DNA from: Spisula solida | Taxonomy: Eukaryota; Mollusca; Bivalvia; Venerida; Mactridae | Direction: 5' to 3' | Assembly: GCA_947247005.1 (NCBI GenBank) | Contig: OX365950.1 | Location: forward strand, 10,924,720-10,988,719 | DNA length: 64,000 bases | Shown: piece by piece, positions 57,801-63,990 of the stretch | Layout of the letters: each line of letters starts with the position of its first letter | Position numbering within the stretch: the stretch's first letter is position 1 | The notes under the pieces: model-generated | The model's database searches: none | What the model saw: the letters and a program-made list of their open reading frames with translations, nothing else | Told to the model about the DNA's origin: nothing | Program-made: the position numbers and the translations under genes

Positions 57801-58395
57801 ACAGCTCTATTGTTTGGTCCTGTAAAATTAGGTTTGGTCTTTTTGTAGTAATCTGAATTTTACAGGACATAGTTAAAGCCTGTGTTTAAATTTGACACTT
57901 AGTAGACTTACTTGATATCAAAGCAGCGAGTAATCTGGTAGGAGTTTCAGGAACATCACAATCAGTGTATATAGGCTTCAGTAGATACACTGAAAACATG
58001 AGACCCATGGCGGCGATTCCTACAGGACAGATAAGCAGGAAATCAATCCACAGACATACAAACGAAGCCATGTCTCCAAACGCACGTCGAATATACACAT
58101 ATTCTCCACCAGACTGTGGAATAGAAGTTCCAAGTTCTGCATAACAAACAGCCCCCAAAGCATTGTAAATTCCACAAACTATCCACAGAACAAACGCCAT
58201 TCCAACCGATCGTACATTTTGTAGAATTCCCACAGGCGAGACGAATATACCAGATCCAATAATTATTCCAACAATTATAGCAACTCCTTGGAATAAACTG
58301 ATCTGCTTTTTCATCTTAATACCTCCACCATTATCTAGTTCTTCCGCATTCACCTCGGATATCTCAGCTTTTTCCTTTCGCTTACACAGACCCAT
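27741..58395 (-). CDS. SLC7A-like: Gene A: complete SLC7 LAT-type amino-acid transporter light chain (10 coding exons, 494 residues)
   Basis: Ten GT-AG exons join without a frame break: 484, 126, 100, 45, 124, 104, 97, 150, 178 and 77 nt, total 1485 including TAA. Length (494) matches family light chains (about 490-535). Visible features: GSGIF in TM1 at 47-51, AELG and IPQSGGEY, heavy-chain cysteine C146 in PIYTDCDVP, FYSGFWAYSGW in TM6 with W232, LNFLVDEL, NLPLAI, SSPAVAVTFAD, GTMNGTALSMSRLFF, GHLPQF, LTPMPSLL, PDLVRPIKVP and a C-tail with QKMLLVVPP. By family knowledge it is a plasma-membrane exchanger of neutral amino acids, disulfide-linked to an SLC3 heavy chain. The LKP..(x)C, SSxAVAV and GxLPQ-type strings are closer to LATs than to b(0,+)AT, by inspection only. 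Introns 1-9 are 17120, 1473, 2335, 1832, 1209, 2721, 1138, 585 and 757 nt. Confidence 0.96.
27906..27998. repeat. Three direct 31-bp repeats in gene A intron 9
   Basis: The unit is cagagcagacataaccacaa then gtttaagacca, three adjacent copies with two base differences. Confidence 0.9.
28221..28473. mobile_element. 253-bp MITE with GGCCCCGATCTCCCGAA termini, gene A intron 9
   Basis: The left end aGGCCCCGATCTCCCGAA (from 28221) is inverted at the right end (to 28473). Beyond it, variants of ATCTCAA / AACTCAAATT repeat in both arms. It is non-coding. The target duplication is unclear. Confidence 0.85.
28575..28752 (-). CDS. SLC7A-like: Gene A exon 9 (TM11-TM12)
   Basis: 178 nt. Acceptor tcattacag, donor G|GTAAGT. 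It encodes VPIALPAALCLISLAIVIL, a second hydrophobic helix ending VLYIIGGKWKTKP, and IQDKI. It ends in phase 1. Confidence 0.95.
28913..29125. mobile_element. Foldback MITE (ACTGTTTYATCAAAGCACTT termini), gene A intron 8
   Basis: The left arm CTGTTTTATCAAAGCACTTA (28914 on) is inverted as TAAGTGCTTTGATGAAACAG at the right end, with arms of about 55 nt. Single arms of the same family lie at about 28800-28870 and 40972-41050. Confidence 0.8.
29338..29487 (-). CDS. SLC7A-like: Gene A exon 8 (TM9-TM10)
   Basis: 150 nt, phase 0 on both sides. Acceptor acttttcag, donor AAG|GTTTGT. It encodes SGDIFYLIEMEGFGFASIL and ends YKEPDLVRPIK. Confidence 0.95.
29773..30039. mobile_element. hAT-like MITE (267 bp) with 6-bp target duplication, gene A intron 7
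   Basis: The termini CAGGGGTGTCAA and TTGACACCCCTG are perfect 12-bp inverted repeats. ATTTCT flanks both ends (29767-29772, 30040-30045). The interior shares 'accataactttgcca...ttttcatcaaataactt' and the AATCCGGA stretch with the element at 40135-40369. Confidence 0.85.
30377..30594. mobile_element. MITE with CTGTAAAATCNNNTATTTTCG-type ends, gene A intron 7
   Basis: The left end ACTGTAAAATCCATATTTTC is inverted at the right end (gaaaatatgtgattttacag). A right-end half copy (cacgaaa...tgattttacagt) lies at 35640-35725. Confidence 0.75.
30626..30722 (-). CDS. SLC7A-like: Gene A exon 7 (loop before TM9)
   Basis: 97 nt. Acceptor ttctttcag, donor ATT|GTAAGT. It encodes LFFIGAGNGHLPQFVSM and LTPMPSLLII. 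The SRLFF..G..GHLP string is a family hallmark. Confidence 0.95.
32429..32654. mobile_element. MITE, copy 2 of the 590-804 family, gene A intron 6
   Basis: GCTTAGAATGAGAAGGTC (32429-32446) is inverted at 32637-32654 with one change. The interior is the reverse complement of copy 1 (TTTGGTCAACATGACC, GATTTTCATGAAAA). The two copies sit in introns of the two paralogues but at different positions, so they are independent insertions. Confidence 0.85.
32724..32840. repeat. About four copies of a 30-32-bp repeat
   Basis: The unit is gtacctaaaatatcgggcat then tttatagttact. Starts are at 32724, 32754, 32786 and 32818. Confidence 0.85.
33444..33547 (-). CDS. SLC7A-like: Gene A exon 6 (TM8)
   Basis: 104 nt. 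Acceptor tcttgtag, donor AG|GTAACT. It encodes TFADQTLGPVKWVMPILIAI and SVSGTMNGTALSMS with a split Arg codon. Confidence 0.95.
33762..33916. mobile_element. hAT-like MITE (155 bp) with 5-bp target duplication, gene A intron 5
   Basis: The termini CAGGGCTCGACACTAAC and, inverted, CAGGTCTAGACACTAAC differ at two bases. AATGC flanks both ends. The interior repeats 'ggaccagtgaaaat'. Confidence 0.8.
34158..34572 (-). mobile_element. Full-length tRNA-derived SINE (about 415 bp), gene A intron 5
   Basis: Read on the minus strand, it begins with a tRNA-like head: TTTAGCTCCGTGGTAACGC (A box), anticodon arm CTGGGCTGTCAATCCAG (anticodon GTC, Asp-like) and GGTTCAATCC (B box). A central body follows (GTGTATCAGTGCTATACACC), and the tail ends GGGCACTATATAAATCTGG. 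It has inserted inside a monomer of the 'aagtttcattgaaatctgacc' repeat. Similar ATATAAA-containing strings flank it. Confidence 0.88.
34757..34880 (-). CDS. SLC7A-like: Gene A exon 5 (TM7)
   Basis: 124 nt. Acceptor gtattttcag, donor GTG|GTGAGT. It encodes NLPLAIFISMTLVIVVY and ends in SSPAVAV in phase 0. Confidence 0.95.
35640..35725. mobile_element. Half copy of the CTGTAAAATC MITE family
   Basis: It ends with ttaatgattttacagt and carries the ccacgaaa segment seen in the right arm of 30377-30594. The left half is missing. Confidence 0.5.
35746..36690. repeat. 36-bp minisatellite, about 26 copies, gene A intron 4
   Basis: The unit is gagtaaagtcacaaccaatg then tacagtgtacatcatt. The variable half reads acatcatt or acagtatt. 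Units contain a near-palindrome, TGTACAGTGTACA. The 12-codon period leaves frames open on both strands (SKVTTNVQ repeat on plus), which are not genes. The array ends about 20 bp from exon 4. Confidence 0.93.
36713..36757 (-). CDS. SLC7A-like: Gene A exon 4 (45-nt micro-exon)
   Basis: 45 nt. Acceptor gtattttcag, donor AG|GTACAA. It encodes SYLNFLVDELVNPV with split Trp and Arg codons at its ends. It lies immediately beside the 36-bp minisatellite in intron 4, only about 20 bp away. Confidence 0.93.
36838..36905. repeat. Two direct 34-bp copies in intron 3
   Basis: ttatatggaacactacgatt plus agaatagacaattt occurs twice with one base difference (ggaac/gaaac). Confidence 0.9.
36995..37085. repeat. 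Dispersed repeat copy 1 (aaaccaggttttctgtgcag family)
   Basis: AAACCAGGTTTTCTGTGCAG, then tgtccacctaatgaggcag. The same string is at 57345-57475 (tgtccactcaatgaggcag), with acaagacacggc upstream in both. Confidence 0.7.
37150..38235. repeat. About seven copies of a ~155-bp satellite, gene A intron 3
   Basis: Starts recur at 37161, 37317, 37472, 37626, 37780, 37936 and 38093 with 'gcacaac.agacttggtactg'. Each copy continues through aaagttt.gttgaaatccga, ttacagagaaatagcgcgga and aaagggccataactacctta. Single or split monomers of the related family are at about 33170-33300 and around the SINE at 34158-34572. I recall this repeat as typical of bivalve introns. Confidence 0.9.
39093..39192 (-). 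CDS. SLC7A-like: Gene A exon 3 (linker and TM6)
   Basis: 100 nt. Acceptor tatttgacag, donor TG|GTAAGA. It encodes ETENFANSFEDSDTSAG and FYSGFWAYSGW. W232 is at the position of Phe252 of human LAT1 (alignment by eye). Confidence 0.95.
39372..40112 (+). mobile_element. Repeat element with internal simple-sequence core, copy A (expanded), gene A intron 2
   Basis: It begins acaagtaattaagaattgca, has AGTCCCCTACCGGTTTGA at 39403-39420 and the near-inverse ending AGTAGGGGACT at about 40112. The middle segment (tgccatagcaaccacaat... to ...gttatgtcaggatccaga) is present twice. The core at 39714-40067 is an expanded array of tgactgatggac/tgactgatggactac units, longer than in copies B (46242-46540) and C (54221-54499). 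The long frames across it (repeated TDGLL on plus, VHQSV on minus) are by-products. Confidence 0.85.
40135..40369. mobile_element. hAT-like MITE (235 bp) with 6-bp target duplication, gene A intron 2
   Basis: CAGGGGTTCTAT and, inverted, CAGGGGTCCTAT are the termini. TTCTTA flanks both ends (40129-40134, 40370-40375). The interior is related to 29773-30039. A decayed third relative (agcaaatccagatttccgg) lies near 40910-40960. Confidence 0.85.
40497..40647. mobile_element. pogo/Tigger-like MITE (151 bp), gene A intron 2
   Basis: The left end TACAGTACAACCTC and the inverted right end TACAGTACAGACTC both include the TA expected of pogo targets. The left end also occurs at 18610-18665. It lies only 18 bp past the exon 2 donor. 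Confidence 0.55.
40666..40791 (-). CDS. SLC7A-like: Gene A exon 2 (TM4-TM5)
   Basis: 126 nt, phase 1 at both ends. Acceptor ctttttcag, donor G|GTATGT. It encodes LLIAVNCVNVKWATKVQ and a helix ending IGFYYIAKG. It joins exon 1 through a split Thr codon. Confidence 0.95.
42110..42290 (-). mobile_element. SINE fragment (body only)
   Basis: Plus-strand TTTTAACATGCCCAGTGTAT then agcaccaatacatg parallels TTTAATGTGCCCGGTGTATA of the full SINE at 34158-34572. The tRNA head is not visible. Confidence 0.55.
43490..43660 (-). mobile_element. SINE copy with degraded tRNA head
   Basis: On the minus strand there is an A-box-like ATTTAGCTCACCTGTCAC and a B-box-like GGTTTGATTATC, then the body string with GTGTATAGGTGCTGTACG, which corresponds to the 34158-34572 SINE body. 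Confidence 0.55.
43898..43995 (+). mobile_element. End fragment of the 14496 mariner family
   Basis: GGGTGATCAATATATCCGAG and then tctagcaatttgg match the inverted right end of the 14496-15427 element over about 90 bp. The other end is missing. Confidence 0.6.
43985..44340. repeat. Dispersed repeat with two diverged subunits; relative at 45740-45875
   Basis: Starts gccggagataactctagatg, with a second copy at ~45746 reading gccagagataactctagcat, both followed by atcaataaacaaacat-type sequence. Within 44120-44340 a gaacaaaaatgaacatgg-type unit occurs twice. Confidence 0.6.
46242..46540 (+). mobile_element. Repeat element with simple-sequence core, copy B
   Basis: Same family and orientation as 39372-40112. 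The core is short (gacggacggacggaaagact with a few gact units). The termini AGTCCCCTACCAGTTTGA and TCAAAAACCGGTAGGGGACT are inverted repeats. Confidence 0.88.
47895..49140. repeat. 33-bp minisatellite split by a transposon
   Basis: The unit is gacattagatgttacttgta then ttattgcattaat. About 3.5 copies lie at 47895-48009 and about 12 at 48736-49140. A 726-bp element separates them. The right part also shows an internal duplication: a block with attcaatattgcatt and a shortened gcattagatgt unit recurs. The 11-codon period gives an open MTLDVTCIIAL frame without meaning. Confidence 0.92.
48010..48735. mobile_element. hAT-like element (726 bp) inserted in the 33-bp minisatellite, 6-bp target duplication
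   Basis: The termini CAGTGTTCAATCTAG and CTAGATTGAACACTG are perfect 15-bp inverted repeats. GTATTA of the repeat unit is duplicated (48004-48009, 48736-48741). The interior has G-rich blocks near the left end (agggggccattcgggccc) and 'tcaatggcgcaatggcgcgg' near the right end, but no transposase. The insertion came after the array began to form. Confidence 0.9.
49375..49440. repeat. Terminal motif of a dispersed family (A-tract + GGGTAACCCGACC)
   Basis: ggccaaaaaaaaaaaattgtgtgtttcgggtaacccgacccta. The same motif lies inverted at 51330-51403, and a looser copy is at 63372-63415 (tttccggttacccgaccgac). It probably marks one end of an unidentified mobile element. The CpG-rich sequence to about 50280 may belong to the same copy. 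Confidence 0.55.
51310..51403 (-). repeat. Second copy of the A-tract + GGGTAAC motif
   Basis: On the minus strand: GGCC, an A tract, TTGTGTGTTTAGGGTAACGG and a second AAAAAAG...GGTAGGGTAGG part. A poly-A run at 51316-51337 borders it. Confidence 0.55.
51480..51970. repeat. Irregular repeats with 'ccaataagtcatacagtga'
   Basis: Aataagtcatac occurs at least seven times, with gaaatcacagatgcttttgct and gaattgtatag blocks between. Spacing is irregular. Related to 18140-18310. Confidence 0.8.
52625..52805 (+). mobile_element. Possible LINE/SINE 3' end with ATT tail
   Basis: Ends ...gcctcattaaataaagtctttattattattatt, a usual 3' terminus of non-LTR elements. No coding part is visible. Confidence 0.35.
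53268..53682 (-). mobile_element. Composite foldback element with CRE, copy 2
   Basis: Inverted relative to 5222-5727. The palindrome is 53288-53405, the TTATCACATAAC / GGGTTATGTGATAAA pair is at about 53422 and 53668, and TGACGTCA is at 53542-53549. The end next to GGGTTATGTGATAAA differs from copy 1 (tgccgtaaa repeats instead of tatcgta). Confidence 0.8.
54221..54499 (+). mobile_element. Repeat element with simple-sequence core, copy C
   Basis: Same family as 39372 and 46242. It has the shortest core (gacggactgactgactgact) and a small internal duplication of 'ataccaagtttcataaacct'. Confidence 0.88.
55314..55712 (+). other. 132-codon open frame, not recognised
   Basis: It starts ATGTCATATAAG in plus orientation, ends KVC-stop, and is richer in CpG than its surroundings. 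It is Ser/Ala-rich with no recognisable domain and lies antisense inside gene A intron 1, directly before the repeat at 55740. I cannot tell a transposon remnant from chance. Confidence 0.2.
55740..56060 (+). repeat. CpG-rich repeat, copy 1; inverted copy at 63640-63990
   Basis: Shared strings in the same order: gaattacaaggta, aactcgatatttgca, tacgttttga, a string of the form acgtgtttacRtaacggtttg, and gcgacgcgt. Divergence looks like roughly a fifth to a quarter of bases. Confidence 0.7.
56860..56960 (+). repeat. Single diverged unit of the 13081-13925 repeat family
   Basis: Ccatctaaacaaacattcag, gtgatccagtgaaaa and ggtttttctatgatttgacc parallel strings at 13150-13340 and 13540-13560. Confidence 0.5.
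57345..57475. repeat. Dispersed repeat copy 2 (aaaccaggttttctgtgcag family)
   Basis: See the copy at 36995-37085. acaagacacggc, aaaaccaggttttctgtgca and caatgaggcagg are shared. Confidence 0.7.
57912..58395 (-). CDS. SLC7A-like: Gene A exon 1 (start codon to heavy-chain cysteine loop)
   Basis: The ATG at 58395 has a good context (AACAAAATGG), and an in-frame TAG six codons upstream fixes it as the first possible start. The exon gives 161 codons plus one base and donor AA|GTAAGT. It encodes a short charged N-tail (MGLCKRKEKAEISEVNAEEL), TM1-TM3 and C146. No signal peptide is expected or seen. Confidence 0.95.
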
Positions 58396-59023
58396 TTTGT
58401 TCAGGTATGTCTAGTCTTGTTCAAATTAAACAAGTGTAACAATAGACACTATCCAAACTTCAGCAATCTAGAAATAAACGAAAAAACTTTGAAATTAGTA
58501 TTTTACCAAATTGAAAGTTAGAAATTGTGAAAACCCTGAAATCCTCAGAAATTGACAATTTGCCATGATGCATGAAGAACAAAACTAAAGGATACATGCT
58601 GGGTTTAAATAATTATGTAATTATTTGTCTGAACAATTTGGTACAAGAAATAAAGACAATAGTCCAAAATCAGTAAACCCAGCTTGAAGACTGCAGTCAA
58701 CTCAACACGAGGGCCCCAGTACATGTAGTTCAATAACATGTTTGTGCGTGGATTTCTGACTTGTTGAACACAGTATAATAATCATGCTCTTTACTGATAC
58801 CTAATTATTTTCCACATAGGATAGCAGATCTATGCACGCGTTGGTAATATAAAATTGTGTTTTTTAATTACTTTTTTAAATTGAAATAATTGGCCCCAGT
58901 GCTCACGTAACACAACTCTGGTCTTACTGACTGTGAAAAAAGAAAAGTACAAAAAAAACATGTTTTTTTTAAAATTATTTTGGTTTTGATCGTTATTTGT
59001 TTGATACATAAACGTTCAATATG
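58396..59023 (-). other. Immediate 5' flank of gene A
   Basis: About 630 bp between the start codon and a 2.8-kb mobile element. No TATA box or initiator could be assigned with any weight, and no upstream exon was recognised. Either the promoter is here or a 5'UTR exon lies beyond the element. Confidence 0.4.
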
Positions 59024-61845
59024 GTACAGTACAGACAACGAGTTTTTTCCAATGGACACGGGTCACCGCGATTTCAAATCTAAGTGTCCACCCGATTTTG
59101 GTCACCGCGACGCGTGTTCGGGTCACCCGTCACCGTGACCTCGGATAAATTTGGGTGTCCATCGGCGTGTTCAATTGTCACTTAAAAACCCTTAGAACCC
59201 CTTAGAATCACCGTGATTCACCGTGATTTTAAGGGTACATTATTTCCGACACGTATTGAAGTGCTAATTAGAATGTGGTGAAATTGTACTTACATAATAA
59301 TTACATAAGTCCATTAATTAATTCCTTAAAAAATTCCTAGAACAAATATTGGTGCTGTAGTTTTCTCGTAAATAACACTAAAAATAACCATGTCAACATT
59401 TAGTTGTTTGACACGTACGCATGTCCGATTATAGGCGTATAATGCACCTGTTAACCCATTTCGATCTTTGGGCGTGCCGAGTCTCTTTGACGTCGGCTTG
59501 TGGTCTTCTATCGGCAAACATAAAACGTCATCGGCGGCAACTTCAAACGGCTAGTCTACTAATGCGAGACGTCGTTTGTGAACTTTATTCACGTGACTGT
59601 TTGCGCGGTGCATTTGAAGACGTGCTAGGGAGGATATTAAAGAAAAAATGCCGCTCTGTGGAGGTCGGTTGTTTTAGACCACATGGAATTGACGCAAATT
59701 ATGTTTGTGTATGCAATTGTGTTTATGAGATATAAGGTACTCGCACACACAAAAAAATTTAAAGTCTGTACATAACCACAATTTTATAAATTGCTGTCGA
59801 TTGAAACGTGGCAATTATTGAATTAAGATCGCTAAACAAAAATACGTAAAGTTTACGAGTTGTATTTTTAGATCTTTGTTAGTATTTATTGCGAACTCTT
59901 AACATTAATTTATTAATCGAGTCCACAATATTTTAACTCACATGCCGTAATTAACAAGAACAGGGAAAGTAGCACTCACTAGTACACAGTGGACAGTCAG
60001 AAATTAAAAAGCGGTCACTAGGAGAAAAGCCTATCAGGCGGGTGAATGAGTGCAAGAAAATAAAACAAACTAACAAAATAACAAATAAACTTTATTGCAA
60101 ATAGGCAAACACAAGTACACACAAGGTGGGTTTTCCAAAGTCCACCCGTCACGGTGGCGACGACTCTGGGTGGCAACGCAAAATATGCCACCATGAACCC
60201 ACCCAAATCCACATAGACTTTAAATTGGGGTGGTCAGTCCATCGTGGCCATTGCCACCGTGACAACACGGTTGAAACACGGTGTTTTGTGGACAGAAGCA
60301 GGTGCTCGCTTGTACGATCCATAGCAACGGCGTTACGTATACGTTCGCCCATAGCAACGTATACGGCAGCCTACGTGCGTTGATGTACGAGCGAGAAAAT
60401 GGTGAAGTATTAATTAAACGGGTGCAGGTTATGAAATAAATTATTAACACATTAATTGAACGTATTTAACATGTCAACAAATAGCAGGATGTAGATGTTG
60501 ACAAAAAACGCAACTATAAATCACCATGCACTTACTATTCCGTACCGACATTGTAACTTCAGAAGACGCCGACAATCGGTAGATGAATGATACTCAGACG
60601 CTGCCGACCTTTGTCGGGCAAAAGAAAATGTTGTGAACTGACATCAAAGACATCGTAGCCGATGCACATTCGAATTTTGACTGATCTGCGAAATATTTGC
60701 ACGCTTTGACTCAATTTATAGAAACATATTGAAATCATCGCTCATCGCTTATTTATAATCTGTTAATCAGTGTAAGTGTAATAATTCATGATTATTATTA
60801 TATCTTGCATTGATAAAACACATGTGTAACAATAATGGATTAGATCTAATATTTGACGGTAATTAAACTCTTCTTGTCTCAATTCAAAGTCGGTTCGACC
60901 GCGTATTTTATAATTCCGTAGTCTCACCTTTTTGACTAGTTGTCACAATAATGCGATGTACAAACAATATAGCATCTTGGAAAATAGTATTTGGTCACAC
61001 TAAATTATAAATTAATCAAAATCTACAGACAAAATACGGACACTTGCGCACGCAGTTAACTAAATTAAATTCCGGTACAATATGGTCGCTGTTTACGTCA
61101 TCCGTCTATTTACAGAAATTAGAGTCTAGTTTTTCGAAAATGAGTTCACCTAGTTCACTTGACCTCAATATTTTTCCCAGTTTGAGGGTCGTCGGTTTTG
61201 TAAACCAGAAGATATAAAAGAAGTGGCCTTAGATGTTTATAATTTCTATACACGGTTACACATTTTAATATTCTCCCAACTGAACTTGACAAATGAAAAC
61301 ACAGCGACATATCGAGTGTAATTGTGTTACTTGGCGTCTTGGAAATACTATATTATGAGTAGGCCTACGTGTAAAATATGTTAGAAAAAAGTATTAAACT
61401 AGTTGAATCGCTCGACATCATCACATTGTAATTTCCAAATATTAAACTCTATTGCGTCATATTGCTCGCTTAGTACACAGCGAGTACACGTGCGACATTG
61501 TGAGTAATCGGTAATTGGCATATGCCGACGTCTGGTCAGTTGGTAATTTTAAACGATGTGATTGAGCATTAAGACGTGTGTGCATGGATTTGAAAAACAT
61601 TTTTTTTGCAGCAAATAACCGTGATGCGGGTACGGACCCTTAAAAACACTTAAAATCACCGCGGACACTCACTTATCGGCGGACACGGAACACCGTCGAC
61701 ACAGATATTAAAGTGGTCACCGTGTCCGTTTAAGGGGCCACTAGATTTTTCTGAGTGTCCAGGTCACGGTGACCGGACACTTCAATTTATTTTATGTCAC
61801 GGTGTTCGCGTGTCCATTGGAAAAAACACGTTGTCTGTACTGTAC
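59024..61845. mobile_element. 2.8-kb inverted-repeat element upstream of gene A, no transposase
   Basis: Bases 59024-59060 and 61809-61845 are 37-bp inverted repeats with one mismatch (GTACAGTACAGACAACG, TTTTTTCCAATGGACACG). Inside each end lie clusters of GTCACCG / CGGTGAC motifs (59060-59230 and 61620-61810). A GC-rich block at 60120-60300 also carries caccgtgac strings. Only small frames exist (for example 104 residues at 59421-59735), so it is non-autonomous or decayed. No clear target duplication. Superfamily not recognised. Confidence 0.78.
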
Positions 61846-62589
61846 ATCAACCAAACCATTAATACAATAATAAGCTGGTGTTGGTCCTATAAATTAGGTC
61901 ATACCAGTAACATGAAGTTAGTTCAAGGTCTTTGATGATAAACATTACATTTCATTCATATAAACATCGTCAAAGCCATTTCTTCTTTGAAACTGAACAG
62001 GTGGACAACTCAGTTTGAGTCATGTTTGTCTTATGACAAAATGCATGTTTTCAACAAAATAATTATTGATACCCTGTCCAGGCCCTCCCCCCCAGAAACT
62101 TTTTAAGGCGCTGGGGCAATGCTGGGATTTGTGCTGAAGGAAATTGACAAGAATGACTCAAATGCTTTAGAAGAGAGAACTGCATGGTTGTCCATACTTT
62201 AAAGGCAGGATTAAGCACTCATTTTTATCAGGTTTACTCTATTTTTAGCGCAAATGCTATACGATTAGACATATAACACATGCACTATTCCCAAGCTGCA
62301 CTTATCTTAACATACATGGACCTAGCAGAGAACAATAATTTTTTATTTCTATGAAAAAAGCTGTTAAAGTGAGAAATGTATCCTTCACCACTGTTAGAGA
62401 CAGACTGACAGACAGGGTACACACAGATAGTCTAATGTTACCACTAACTTTCACTGCATGACTAAAAAAGTTCATAAATGACGTTTTTTACAGTTTTAAC
62501 AATTGGTTTGGTTGTAACATGTAACGATAAACTAACCACATCAATAAGTTTGCCTTAATTTAACCTTATTTGTGAGTGACGTCACATTG

Positions 62590-62910
62590 AATTACGTAGG
62601 TGGCGCAATTACATCATTTAAATGGCGTCACAGTGGTAGTTGTACGTGTTACTTCTTTTGTTGTCATGAACTTGGTGCATTTTACATTTAAAATGATTCA
62701 AACGGAATTTGATTGTTAATAGATTTTTCTTTAAGGTATGCATGTTTTATTTTACAAAATGACATTTATTTATATTCAAATTCGCCGCTGAAGCTTAGGG
62801 TGGCGCAATTCCATCACTCGAGGATACCATAGATTCGGTTGATTGTTTCAACCCACTAGCCTGTACACCTACAAGTTTGTGCATCTTATATTTGAAATGG
62901 GCGTATCTGC
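62590..62910. repeat. Diverged ~200-bp tandem duplication
   Basis: Gtggcgcaattacatca (62601 on) and ggtggcgcaattccatca (~62800) are followed about 80 bp later by aacttggtgcattttacatt and caagtttgtgcatcttatat. Confidence 0.45.
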
Positions 62911-63639
62911 ACAAAAACAAACACACTGACATCAACCATGTGATAAACAATATCAATTATCTGTCTATTAACAAATTCAAACAAAACATTGAATGTCAAA
63001 CTGCAAAAACTTGCAAAATCGGCCTCAATGTTACATGCAGACTGCAGTCTTGAAATAAACATTTGTGACCTGTAACTTCGTGCACATAAACTGATGACGT
63101 CATTAGGATCACACGGGAAGGATTTTGCCATTAACAAGTTTTGTTAAATAAATTTTGGTCATCTGTCTGTAATTTAGCACCATTTTCCAATCGTAGATAT
63201 ATCGTATCTAATGCAAATTTTGAGGAAAACAATTGTCACCCAGACTAATTCCCGACCGGAAGCGGTGAATATGTAAACAGTAAAATCGGTGCTCTGACAA
63301 AACTAACAGTGAACGTAACGAACCCTGTTTTTGTCGCATTTTTTGCATTAATTATTCGGCTGGATAAAGGCCTAAAAAAAAAAGAGGTTTGTTTCCGGTT
63401 ACCCGACCGACCGTATATTTTAACCCCCGACTCAAAAGTTTTTTATGTACGAAAATCGGCAATGCGTAATTAAGCGTATTTTGACGCATACTTTTTTAAT
63501 TAGACGCGTAAAATTACTGATCTACGACTTTTTAGGACGCGCCGTTTTTCTATCGCACGCGTTTGACCTTGGGTCATAAATTCGTCGCATACGCTGTATT
63601 CTATCCAACATCTCTTGTTTCGAGTAATTGACAGACGAG

Positions 63640-63990
63640 AGGCAGAGTTAATTACCCTTTAACCAATCAGCGTTCACGAGTCAGCATCAGGAACATTTGA
63701 TTGACGCGTCGCGATAATCTTGAGTATAGACATATATTGTGTTATTACAAACCGTTATGTAAACACGTACGCTTTAATTGATCTATTGATTCAACTATCC
63801 AATTTATTTGATTGCCGTCTGATGATTATTATAATTACGATATTTGTCGTAATTGGTAATCGTTATTGTTGTATAAGCATATTAATTTTAAAAAGATAGA
63901 AATGATGACTCAAAACGTATCTACAATTTGCAGTGCAAATATCGAGTTTTCAAGGAATATATACCTTGTAATTCATAGTCCGTGCATTAA
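63640..63990 (-). repeat. CpG-rich repeat, copy 2
   Basis: Inverted relative to 55740-56060. It may extend left to the GGTTACCCGACC motif at ~63400, which would make one element of at least 600 bp reaching to the window edge. Confidence 0.65.

Larger units (their letters stand above)
40792..57911 (-). other. Gene A intron 1 (17120 nt), no coding exon seen
   Basis: Exon 1 joins exon 2 directly through a split Thr codon, so no coding exon is missing. The content is repeats and transposon fragments, listed separately. In 41050-42100, 44400-45700, 46560-47880 and 52000-52600 I see nothing identifiable. Confidence 0.7.

Noticed and set aside
59421..60383. Small plus-strand frames (104 and 85 codons) inside the 2.8-kb element
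   Set aside because: No similarity I can recognise to any transposase; the lengths are expected by chance in the locally GC-richer stretch.
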